Shown piece by piece: positions 25,956-33,861 of a stretch of 37,511 nt of DNA. Numbering within the stretch: position 1 is the stretch's first letter; every line of letters begins with the position of its first letter. The stretch spans positions 1 to 37,511 of the forward strand of contig PBAL01000073.1 of NCBI GenBank assembly GCA_002715965.1. The letters run 5' to 3'. The position numbers were made by a program, and so were the translations under genes. This DNA comes from Verrucomicrobiales bacterium (GTDB lineage: Bacteria > Verrucomicrobiota > Verrucomicrobiia > Limisphaerales > JAYPXF01). Under the pieces are notes generated by a model that was not told the DNA's origin, did no database searches, and worked only from the letters and a program-made list of their open reading frames with translations.

Positions 25956-27200
25956 CTACTTTTTTCCGGCCAGTTCGGCGACCGTGTCGCGAAAGATTCC
26001 GAGGGCTTCCTCGGCATCGGCCTGCGTGAGATTCAGCGCGGGCAGGAAGCGCACGACATTGGTTCCCGCGGGGATGAGAATGAGACAGGCATCGTGAAGT
26101 TTGTTCACCATCTGGATCGAGGCCGGAGTCTCGGAGTTTTGAAAATCCGGGATATCGTTCTGCAATTCGACGCCGATCATAAGGCCGAGACCGCGCACGG
26201 TATTGATCACGTTCGGATGTGCTTCCGCGATGACGTTAAGTTCGTCCTTGAGCAGGGAACCCATCGCAACTGCATTGCCGGCCAAGTTGTCGCGCTCGAC
26301 GATCTCGATGATCTTGGAAGCCATTGCGCAGGCGAGAGGTGTCCCGCCGAAGGTAGTGCCGTGGCTTCCGGGACCGAGCAGGTCTGCGTGTTTCTCCGTG
26401 ATCCAGAATGAGCCGATCGGAAACCCTCCTCCCAGTGACTTGGCCATTGAAATCGCATCGGGTTGGAAGCTCTTGACCTCGTCCCTCGACAGAATGGTTT
26501 GATAGCTCTGCCAGTTTCCCGTTCGGAAGAAGCCGCATTGAACCGCATCCATCAAGAGGAGCAGGTTGTTCACATCGCAGAATTTTCGAAGGCCTAGCAG
26601 GTATTCGGACGTTGCCGGAGTAATGCCTCCTTCGCCTTGAACGCCTTCGATCATCACTGCGACGGTGGCCGGGGAGAGGGCTTTCTCGACGGCTTCGAGA
26701 TCGTTGAACGGAACCTGGGTAAACCCTTCCATCACCGGGCCGAAACCGATTTTGACCTTTTCCTGACCCGTCGCGGCAATGCCTGCCATGGTTCGGCCAT
26801 GGAATGAATTATGAGCGGTGATAATTTCGAATCGGCCACTCTCGTGTCCGAATCGACGCGCGAGTTTGTAGAGACCTTCGTTGGCTTCCGCACCGCTGTT
26901 GCAAAAGAACATCTTTCCCACGCCGGTGAGATCGACGAGCTGCTTGGCCAGCGTGGCTTGCGGTTCGGTGTAGTAGAGATTCGAAACGTGAACCAGTTTA
27001 CGTGCCTGAGCGGACAGAGCGTCCGACAGTTCGGGGTGTGCATGACCGAGTGAACACACGGCAATTCCGCAACCCATGTCCACGTAGCGCTTTCCATCGA
27101 AATCCCAGAGCTGGCTTCCGGCACCGCGCTCGAAGGCAACGTCAAACCGGCCGTAGGTGGGGACAACGTATTGTTCGTAGAGGGACTTGAGTTCGTTCAT
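25956..27200 (-). CDS. argD: Acetylornithine aminotransferase
   Basis: This 414-residue PLP enzyme transfers an amino group from glutamate to N-acetylglutamate semialdehyde (and often succinyldiaminopimelate precursors). The PLP phosphate site FFCNSGAEANEGLYKLAR is at 98-115 and the Schiff-base Lys254 is in DAISMAKSLGGGFPIG. The usual LMDEVQTG reads LLMDAVQCG (Asp218 kept, the following Glu replaced by Ala). That position contributes to substrate-amine discrimination in class III aminotransferases, so specificity may be slightly shifted. The gene starts 14 bp after argB; its operon context makes the arginine role firm. Confidence 0.95.
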   Translation of the reverse strand: MNELKSLYEQYVVPTYGRFDVAFERGAGSQLWDFDGKRYVDMGCGIAVCSLGHAHPELSDALSAQARKLVHVSNLYYTEPQATLAKQLVDLTGVGKMFFCNSGAEANEGLYKLARRFGHESGRFEIITAHNSFHGRTMAGIAATGQEKVKIGFGPVMEGFTQVPFNDLEAVEKALSPATVAVMIEGVQGEGGITPATSEYLLGLRKFCDVNNLLLLMDAVQCGFFRTGNWQSYQTILSRDEVKSFQPDAISMAKSLGGGFPIGSFWITEKHADLLGPGSHGTTFGGTPLACAMASKIIEIVERDNLAGNAVAMGSLLKDELNVIAEAHPNVINTVRGLGLMIGVELQNDIPDFQNSETPASIQMVNKLHDACLILIPAGTNVVRFLPALNLTQADAEEALGIFRDTVAELAGKK

Positions 27201-27214
27201 CGGATGTATTTTGG

Positions 27215-28090
27215 TTAAAGGACAATTTCAGTGCCGACACCCTTGTCGGTGAAGATTTCGAGGAGGACAGAATGCGTGAGCCGGCCATCGACGAAGGACA
27301 CCTTGTCCACACCGGTTCGGATGGCTTCGACGGCGCTGTCGACCTTGGGAATCATGCCCTTGGCCACGATGCCTTTTTGTTTGAGTCCGTCGACCTGCGA
27401 GATTTGAAGATGAGGAATAACGGTCTGATCGTCGTTGGGATCTTCCATCAAGCCGGGCACGTCGCTCATGAACACCAGGCGCCGGGCCTGCAATGCGATG
27501 GCCGCGTGAGCAGCAGCAACGTCGGCGTTGCAGTTGTACACGTGTCCATCATCGCCGAGGGCGGTTGGACTGATCACCGGGACGTAATCCTTCTCAAGGC
27601 ATTCCAATAGCGGGCCGGTGTTCACTCCGGTGACCTGGCCGACATAGCCGATATCAACCGGGTTTCCATCGGGATCGCGCATGTCCAATTTCTTGCATGT
27701 GAAGATCTCTGTGCCTGAAAATCCCTGAGCTTTGCCGCCGAGCGAATTGATCATGCGAACAATCTCAGGATTGAGTTGGCGTGACAAAACGTCGTCGACC
27801 ACCTCAACGGACTTGGCATCTGTGACGCGCAAGCCCTGTTCGAATCGGGTTTCGATTCCGGATTTACCCAGGGCACGTGAGATGGCCTTGCCCCCTCCGT
27901 GAACGACGGTTGGCTTGATCTGCACGGCTTCGAGAAAAACCACGTCGCGGGCAACGCTCTGTCGGACTTGTTCGTCGGGCGAATCCATGAAGCTGCCGCC
28001 GTACTTGACGACGAACTTGGCGCTGCGAAACTTTTGAATGTATGGCAGCGCTTCGAGGAGCGTTGCGGCTTTTGAGATGAGGTCTTCCAT
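27215..28090 (-). CDS. argB: Acetylglutamate kinase
   Basis: ArgB phosphorylates N-acetylglutamate, the usual arginine-feedback point. The 291-residue protein has KFVVKYGGSFMDSP (nucleotide site near 25-38), VHGGGKAISRALGK (substrate site near 63-76) and the C-terminal KVDSAVEAIRTGVDKVSFVDGR. An N-terminal helix of about 20 residues before the kinase core (DLISKAATLLEALPYIQKF) is of the kind that lets hexameric, arginine-sensitive kinases interlace, so arginine inhibition is likely; this is inference from family knowledge. It lies 184 bp downstream of argJ, with a paired hairpin repeat in the gap. Confidence 0.96.
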   Translation of the reverse strand: MEDLISKAATLLEALPYIQKFRSAKFVVKYGGSFMDSPDEQVRQSVARDVVFLEAVQIKPTVVHGGGKAISRALGKSGIETRFEQGLRVTDAKSVEVVDDVLSRQLNPEIVRMINSLGGKAQGFSGTEIFTCKKLDMRDPDGNPVDIGYVGQVTGVNTGPLLECLEKDYVPVISPTALGDDGHVYNCNADVAAAHAAIALQARRLVFMSDVPGLMEDPNDDQTVIPHLQISQVDGLKQKGIVAKGMIPKVDSAVEAIRTGVDKVSFVDGRLTHSVLLEIFTDKGVGTEIVL

Positions 28091-28110
28091 GAGTCAGTGG
28101 GCGCGGTTCT

Positions 28111-28219
28111 GTAGCTTCGACTGCCAGTCGAAGACGGGCTTGTCTATTCCGGTGACGATCGAGTTTGGATGTGACTTGGTCTTGCCACAGTCAGCGCTTC
28201 GACTGCCAGTCGAAGCTAC
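28111..28219. repeat. Pair of inverted hairpin repeats in the argJ-argB gap
   Basis: GTAGCTTCGACTGCCAGTCGAAG (28111-28133) and CTTCGACTGCCAGTCGAAGCTAC (28197-28219) are reverse complements at 22 of 23 positions, and each contains the near-palindrome CTTCGACTGCCAGTCGAAG. Together they make a 109-bp element of BIME/REP shape within the arginine operon. No T run follows, so it is not a simple terminator. Confidence 0.85.
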
Positions 28220-28274
28220 TCTTCGGCAGCCGTGAACAAGGTGGATTCGATTTTTTCTAGATCGGTTCATCGCT

Positions 28275-29612
28275 TCAGCCGCCGAGTGCTGCTGGATCGG
28301 AAATGTCGCCTTTGTTGAAGTCAACGTAGTCCTCGGTAAGGTCAGCCGCATAGATAAACCGCCCACCGGATCCGAGATTGAGGTTGATGTGCAGTTCGAA
28401 TTCCTTGGGTTCAACGGCTTTGCATAGTGTTGCGAAACTGGTCTTGCTGGGTTGTCCCTTCTTCAGGCTCCAAACGATCTTCCGCGAGTCGGGTTTGCTG
28501 TAGCCGATGTCCACCTTCTCCTCGACGACCTTCGCCTCGGAATAGCCCAGCGCGTCGATGATCCGTCCCCAATTCGGATCGCCCCCGTGCCAACTGGTTT
28601 TCACCAATGCGCTGTTGGCGACGGATCGCGCGGCCAGATCGGCGTCCTTCAAGGTGTTAGCGCCGGTGACATTAACCTTCACAACCCGATGCACGCCTTC
28701 GCCATCGCGAACCATCATCTTGGAAAGTTCGAGGCACACCTGCCACAGGACGTAGGCGAACTTGAGAAAATCCGGGTTGTTCTTGAACCCGCTGGCGGTG
28801 ATTCGCTTGTTTCCGGCCAAGCCGTTGGCCAGCACGAGAACCGTGTCGTTGGTACTCATGTCTCCATCAACGGTCACGCAATTGAAGCTCGCCGCAACAG
28901 CTTCCCGCAACGCGGCTTGTACCGGCTTGGCTGCGATGTCGGCGTCGGTGGTAATGTATCCGAGCATTGTTGCGTGCAGCGGCATTGAAGCCGGGCGCGC
29001 GCCGGTGGGACTCATGCCCGGTTGAATCATTCCTGCCCCTTTGGCGATGCCACCGATTCGAACTGCCTTTCCACCCAACTTGAATTCGACCGCGATTTGT
29101 TTCCGTTTGGTATCGCTGGTCATAATGGCTTCCGCAGCGTGATCGGCGCATTTGGCCGTAGTCTTCAACTGCCCCGCTGCGTCTGCGATTCCCTGTTTGA
29201 TGTTTGCCATCGGAAGGGGCCAACCGATTCGTCCGGTGGATCCGACAAGCACGTCACCTTCGTCCAAGCCCAGTGTCTTGGCGGTGACCCTTGCCATTTG
29301 CCAGGCGTCCTTCGTGCCCTGTTTTCCCGTGCAGGCATTGGCGTTTCCGGAGTTCACGACCACTGCCTGGGCTTTCCCATTGCGAATGTTCTCCACACAA
29401 ACCTTCACCGGCGCAGCGCACACCTGGTTGGTCGTAAACATGCCGGCAACCGTCGCTGCGCGTTCAGAAACAATGAGCGCGAGATCGCGCTTCTGCCCTT
29501 TATCGGACCCTTTACCGGTGCCGATCTTCTTCACATCACAGAAGACACCACTCGACGAAAACCCCTTGGGGGCATTGATCGAGCCGACAATAGATTTGAA
29601 TGGCGTTTTCAT
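28275..29612 (-). CDS. argJ: Bifunctional ornithine acetyltransferase / N-acetylglutamate synthase
   Basis: ArgJ recycles the acetyl group from acetylornithine to glutamate. The 445-residue protein is an autoprocessing Ntn-type enzyme: HATMLGYITTDA contains the cleavage Ala214/Thr215, giving alpha and beta subunits, and AKGAGMIQPGMSP precedes it. GNANACTGKQG (oxyanion-side motif) is near 89-99, and VNSALVKTSWHGGDPNWGRI is in the beta subunit. The C-terminus is unusual: after YVDFNKGDISD it ends PAALGG, longer than the standard NADYRT-type ending. It is the first gene of the arginine cluster; argC, argG and argH are not in the window. Confidence 0.96.
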   Translation of the reverse strand: MKTPFKSIVGSINAPKGFSSSGVFCDVKKIGTGKGSDKGQKRDLALIVSERAATVAGMFTTNQVCAAPVKVCVENIRNGKAQAVVVNSGNANACTGKQGTKDAWQMARVTAKTLGLDEGDVLVGSTGRIGWPLPMANIKQGIADAAGQLKTTAKCADHAAEAIMTSDTKRKQIAVEFKLGGKAVRIGGIAKGAGMIQPGMSPTGARPASMPLHATMLGYITTDADIAAKPVQAALREAVAASFNCVTVDGDMSTNDTVLVLANGLAGNKRITASGFKNNPDFLKFAYVLWQVCLELSKMMVRDGEGVHRVVKVNVTGANTLKDADLAARSVANSALVKTSWHGGDPNWGRIIDALGYSEAKVVEEKVDIGYSKPDSRKIVWSLKKGQPSKTSFATLCKAVEPKEFELHINLNLGSGGRFIYAADLTEDYVDFNKGDISDPAALGG

Positions 29613-29827
29613 TTCGCTTTCACAGGAACGGTTTTGGAGAAAAGGAGAAGGAGCACCAAAACCTCAGAGGCTGGTGCGACGACGCAAACGGCTGTTCGTG
29701 GAAACAGTCACGACGGTGAAAAAAGCAGGAAGGCACTCATTCGTCAACTTGAATTCGTAACTCGATGCCTTGCTGCTCGAGCAAATGATTCTAATTGAAG
29801 CGATGCGAGACACTTCGCATGGCTGAA

Positions 29828-30240
29828 TCAGAACTGAATCTTCTTCAGAACTCCCATTTCGGAAATCTGCAATTGATCGAGGACGGCTCGCTGGCCCCGC
29901 TCATAGAATCGCTCGCGGCCCGACCCGGTGAGTTGGAGCACGCAGGCCGAGTTGAGGCTGTTTTCCCATCCTGCGCGATCACCCGCAGTTCGGACCAGGC
30001 GGATCCCCAATCGGTGCTTCGCTTCAGCAGAAATTCGATTCCCGATTGATCGTGATGCCCTGCCCTGCCCTGTGCGAAACAGAGCAAAGCATTCTCCTTC
30101 GTCGCTAGAATTTGCGGCGTGCGTATCAGACGATACCCAGCTTCGCCGGCAACGTAGACTTCGTTGTATGTCGGCTCATTGGCTGGCGCCGACTGAATGA
30201 ACGCCAAAGCCAGAATCAGCAGCTCGAAGTATTTGTGGTT
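29828..30240 (-). pseudogene. Sialidase N-terminal remnant, frameshifted
   Basis: From about 30240 down, a hydrophobic export-like segment (ELLILALAFIQSAPA) leads into EVYVAGEAGYRLIRTPQILA, LLCFAQGRAGHHDQSGIEFL and STDWGSAWSELRVIAQDG, which is the start of a BNR-repeat sialidase. The RIP-like motif is degenerate (RLIRTP) and the first Asp-box lies in STDWGSAW. After RVIAQDG the frame changes: NSLNSACVLQ continues in another frame, then a stop follows at about 29828. The remainder (some 250 residues with the catalytic Glu and Tyr) is absent, and no good start codon is visible upstream. It is a decayed fragment. Confidence 0.7.
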
Positions 30241-30366
30241 GCAGATTATGCAGGTTCGTCTGTTCGTCGATTGAAGGCTCGATCCGGTTGATACCGACAG
30301 AGTTACTCATGAACACCGCCAGCGTATCGGGCGATCGAGGGACTCATAAGGAAATCCCGCGAGCGA

Positions 30367-31308
30367 TTACGCAAACAACTCGTCAATGGGTTTCGCGCCC
30401 TTGGCGACCTTGAACGGCCTGCCCGAATCGGAGAACACCTCGCGCTCGAGAGGCAAGCCCAGAGCCTTGGCAATCGTTGCGTTTACCTGGGGAGCAGAAA
30501 CTTCATCTTCCTCCACATGGAATCCGCGTTTGTCTGTTTCGCCATAGACGAATCCGCCCTTCATTCCCCCTCCAGCGAACAACCAACTGAACGCGGCCGG
30601 ATGATGCTCGCGCCCACCACGCCCGTTTATTTCGGGAGAACGCCCAAACTCTGTCGCAACCACAACCAGCGTGTCTTTCAGCAATCCGCGCTGATCGAGA
30701 TCGGTGATCAGCGCATGAAATGCCTGGTCATGAATCGGGCCTTGTTCATTCAGTTGCTGGAAGTTCTCGAAATGGGTATCCCAACCAGCTCCCGAATTCA
30801 CCTCAATGTATCTCACTCCGGACTCAGCCAATCGCCTCGCCAAGAGGCAACCCTGTCCGAAGCGGTCGTTCCCGTAACGATCACGCGTTGTTTTGGGTTC
30901 GAGGGCGATGTCAAAGGCGTTCAACTCCTTGCTGTTCATCAACCGCACCGCGTCGTTGTAAAGCGTCGTGTATGCCTTGACCTTGGAATTTGGCGTGTTC
31001 GCCCGATAGGTCTGCGCGAGTTGCTGCGACAAGGTCAGCCGGGCATTGAACTGCTTTTCCGTGATGCGTTCCTGGCGCTTCAGATCCGCAACGCCATAAC
31101 GCACTTCACCGATCGGCAGGGGGGACAATGCAGCTGGGAGGAATCCTGCGCCCGGATGATTGGAGGGCGGTTTTACCACGACGCTGGCTGGCAGATCCGA
31201 TTGCGTAGTTCCAAGAAAATGTGACGTCCACGCAGCCAGCCCCGGATGGCGTATCGTGTTGATCGCCTTGTAACTGGTGCGCACCAGATACATCGCCGGA
31301 CTGGGCAA
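30367..31308 (-). pseudogene. DUF1501 protein, 5'-truncated
   Basis: The 313-codon frame contains the middle and end of a DUF1501 protein: MYLVRTSYKAINTIRHPG, then GWDTHFENFQQL, VVVATEFGRSPEINGRGG, EHHPAAFSWLFAGGGMKGG and VNATIAKALGLPLE. It lacks about the first 130 residues, including the Tat signal and the LNGG(P/A)SHVDTFDPK motif that the full copy at 11675-13096 shows. The first in-frame ATG is at 31293. The break coincides with the start of an opposite-strand gene fragment at about 31.3 kb. Without a signal it would stay cytoplasmic, so it is probably nonfunctional. The C-terminal part is well preserved, so the loss looks recent. Confidence 0.75.
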
Positions 31309-31309
31309 G

Positions 31310-31723
31310 GCTATCGTGCGCCGTTTCTCACTACGCTGCCGTCCGGATGGAACGCGGCATCATGTATTCGCCAGCGGCCTGCGCAACATCTACGACGTTG
31401 CTCTCGATCATGAGTTGAGCGTCTTTGTTCGGGACAATGAGAACGATGGAGGCACCTACAAGAACCGGATCTATCAAAGCTTCCACGGAACTGATCACGG
31501 ATATTCATGCCTGTATTACGAACACCCCAATGAGACCTGCCTGCCCGTGGCAGATGTTGGCCTTGGTTCTTCCGCCGGTGGCACGGTGTATCTCGAACAA
31601 ACGCTTCCGAAAGCCTTCCACGGCCACCTGATTTTCGCGCAATGGGGCAAGGCCGTGATGAATTATCCGCCAGTTCGAAACAGCGTGTCCTTTGCCACAC
31701 GAAAGGAGGCTGAGTTTGATTGA
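31310..31723 (+). pseudogene. PVC-type membrane-bound dehydrogenase (glucose/sorbosone-type) fragment
   Basis: The frame reads CRPDGTRHHVFASGLRNIYD, VFVRDNENDGGTYKNRIYQS, FHGTDHGYSCLYYEHPNETC and LPVADVGLGSSAGGTVYLEQ, followed by HGHLIFAQWGKAVMNYPPV. This is the late part of the six-bladed propeller of PVC-type glucose/sorbosone-dehydrogenase-like proteins (the DNTNDGG and DHGYP patterns). Everything 5' of about 31310 is missing, and the sequence ends soon after, at a TGA at 31721-31723 that overlaps the next ATG (TGATG). The earlier frame towards 31277 runs into the truncated DUF1501 gene. It is a remnant, with no signal peptide. Confidence 0.65.
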
Positions 31724-32379
31724 TGGCGAAAAAGCAACAGAAACTTGATGCCGATTCGCCGTTCGGACGCGCGATTACCGAGAAGGACAGAAAGAAGGCG
31801 ATTGTCATCGCTCGTAACGATCCAAAGGTCCCGCGACTCAAACTCCCAAGCCCGTCAGGCTACGAACGGGCCTTGCACGCCGCGGTTCGGATCAAGTCCG
31901 CGGAACTTGCCGAGGTCTTACTCGGTCTTGGCTCCAAGGTCGATATGCCCGATGGCAAAGGCTACACGGCTCTGTTCCTCGCTCCTGAACTCTATGCTCC
32001 GGTGGAAGTCGTCAAAGTCCTCGTGGAACACGGTGCCAACATTCACGTGGACAACGACGCGCCGCTTTGGTCCGCGATCTGGCAGGTGTCGTATGGATTT
32101 GGCGGCATGCCGATCGTGAGATACTTGGTCGATCGAGGATCACACCCACGCGGGCTGACGCATGCGGCTGAAACCGGAAATCTGAGGGTTGTCCCCCTTC
32201 TCCTCAAGCTCGGTGCGAACGTCAACGAGCTTGATGACCACGGCAAAATTCCATTGGACTACGCAACGGGCGCAGCTCACACGTTCATGGAGAGTCACGT
32301 GAAAAAGAAATCGGGGAACCTTCCCTCGGTGGAAGCATTCCTCCGCGAGCGAGGAGGCAAGCTGTCGGCTGAACTCTGA
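31723..32379 (+). CDS. Ankyrin-repeat protein
   Basis: The 218-residue protein has about four ankyrin repeats (about 45-175): ALHAAVRIKSAELAEVLLGL, GYTALFLAPELYAPVEVVKV, then LVEHGANIHVDND, GLTHAAETGNLRVVPLLLKL and GANVNELDDHGKIPLDYATG. Such repeats mediate protein-protein contacts; the partner is unknown. The N-terminus is basic and not a signal peptide, so it is probably cytoplasmic. An AAGGAGG sits at 31703-31709, 13 bases before the ATG at 31723, and the ATG overlaps the stop of the dehydrogenase remnant as TGATG. It therefore probably belonged to the ancestral operon of that gene and may have lost its original promoter. Confidence 0.85.
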   Translation: MAKKQQKLDADSPFGRAITEKDRKKAIVIARNDPKVPRLKLPSPSGYERALHAAVRIKSAELAEVLLGLGSKVDMPDGKGYTALFLAPELYAPVEVVKVLVEHGANIHVDNDAPLWSAIWQVSYGFGGMPIVRYLVDRGSHPRGLTHAAETGNLRVVPLLLKLGANVNELDDHGKIPLDYATGAAHTFMESHVKKKSGNLPSVEAFLRERGGKLSAEL

Positions 32380-32424
32380 CGGATTTGCCTGTCGCTTCGC
32401 GGGCGCATTGGTTAAACGATCCGC

Positions 32425-33843
32425 ATGACTTGTCAGCTCGCTGTCTGCTCAATTCTCTTTTGCGCACTCCTTCTCCCTGGTTCACTTGCGGCCGACGGCC
32501 CGTACTTCGCCAATGGCATCAAGATCGGTGACGTCACCCAGACATCCGCCAAGATTTGGACTCGGCTCACGGCAATCCAACCATGGACGAAGGCTCCGGA
32601 AACCGGGATACCGATGGGAAAGAACTTGGGCAAATCAAAGGTCGATGGAAATACCGTCGCAGAAGCCATTAAACTTTGGCGCGTTCCGGGTCAGGAAGGA
32701 GAAGTCCGCCTGACCTACCAGCGAATCGGCCAATCGCAATCCACGAAGTCGGATTGGACGTCAGTCGATCCGATGGCTGACTACACCCATCAGTTCAAGG
32801 TCAATCGACTGGCATCTGGCGCACGATACAAATTCAAGGTCGAAGGACGGGCAGAGAACGGGCGAGTAACTTCATCAATCTCTGGAAGTTTTAGCACGGC
32901 GCCCGCTGATGATGATGCGGATGCCAAGGTCTCATTCGCGGTCGTGACAGGGCAGGGATTCCATCGTCGAGACACGGACCAGGGGCATCAGATCTATCCG
33001 CACCTGTCCAAGCTGGGCCTGCAATTCTTCGCGCACACCGGAGACACCGTTTACTACGACAAGCCCGCTCCCGATGCACGCAATATGGATCTCGCGCGCG
33101 TGAAATGGCAACGCATGTACGCCCTGCCCAACCAACGCGAGTTTCACCGAAACGTCGCCAGTTACTTCATCAAGGACGACCATGACACATTGGACAACGA
33201 TTGCTATCCGGGGCAGCGATATGGCGATCTCACCTGGAAGCAGGGGCTCAGGATCTTCAGTGAGCAGAACCCCACCAGCGATCCGCCCTACAAGACCGTG
33301 CGATGGGGCAAACATCTACAGGTATGGATCGTCGAAGGCAGAAACTTTCGCAGTCCGAACCCAATGCCGGACGGACCGGAGAAAACCATTTGGGGAAAGA
33401 AGCAACTGGCCTGGTTCAAGGAAACCGTCCGGGCATCAGATGCGACCTTCAAGATCCTCATCAGCCCGACGCCGGTGGTTGGCCCCGATCGCGGCAACAA
33501 GAAGGACAATCACGCCAATACCGCCTTCACATATGAGGGCAACCTTCTGCGTAAGTTCATGGCGGATCAGAAGGTGTTGAGTGTTTGTGGCGATCGGCAT
33601 TGGCAATATGTCTCTGTCGATCCCAAGACTGGACTCCGCGAGTATTCCTGTGGACCGACCAGCAACGGTCACGCGGGCGGATTCTCAGAGAGGAACCGAA
33701 GCGATATGCATCAATATTTGAAGGTCAAAGGCGGCTTCCTTTCTGTGACCATCGAACCGAATAACGGTCGGCCACGGGCAATCTTTCGACATCACTCCGT
33801 GAAGGGAGAGGTCTACAACGAGGACGTCCAGAAACCATTGTGA
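32425..33843 (+). CDS. PhoD-like phosphatase, secreted
   Basis: The 472-residue protein has a signal peptide (MTCQLAVCSILFCALLLPGS) and an N-terminal fibronectin-like domain (about 25-160, with GIKIGDVTQTSAKIWTRLT). The metallophosphatase core follows: LQFFAHTGDTVYYDKPAP, YFIKDDHDTLDND and LSVCGDRHWQYVSVD, matching the metal-binding strands of PhoD (Asp, Asp, His). PhoD enzymes hydrolyse phosphomonoesters or diesters outside the cell using Ca and Fe. The signal is of ordinary Sec type rather than the twin-arginine type of classical PhoD. It is followed closely by the glycosyltransferase gene (19 bp). The substrate is unknown. Confidence 0.88.
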   Translation: MTCQLAVCSILFCALLLPGSLAADGPYFANGIKIGDVTQTSAKIWTRLTAIQPWTKAPETGIPMGKNLGKSKVDGNTVAEAIKLWRVPGQEGEVRLTYQRIGQSQSTKSDWTSVDPMADYTHQFKVNRLASGARYKFKVEGRAENGRVTSSISGSFSTAPADDDADAKVSFAVVTGQGFHRRDTDQGHQIYPHLSKLGLQFFAHTGDTVYYDKPAPDARNMDLARVKWQRMYALPNQREFHRNVASYFIKDDHDTLDNDCYPGQRYGDLTWKQGLRIFSEQNPTSDPPYKTVRWGKHLQVWIVEGRNFRSPNPMPDGPEKTIWGKKQLAWFKETVRASDATFKILISPTPVVGPDRGNKKDNHANTAFTYEGNLLRKFMADQKVLSVCGDRHWQYVSVDPKTGLREYSCGPTSNGHAGGFSERNRSDMHQYLKVKGGFLSVTIEPNNGRPRAIFRHHSVKGEVYNEDVQKPL

Positions 33844-33861
33844 TGTATCCACTGAGCACTC

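Noticed and set aside
29613..29827. Region upstream of argJ checked for an ARG box or promoter
   Set aside because: A TTGACG is present on the minus strand but without a convincing -10 box; no palindromic operator was recognised.
30205..30270. Plus-strand peptide EVFVVADYAGSSVRRLK resembling the start of a dehydrogenase propeller blade
   Set aside because: It lies antisense to the sialidase signal-peptide region, is followed by a stop after a few codons and is too short to link to the dehydrogenase fragment at 31310.
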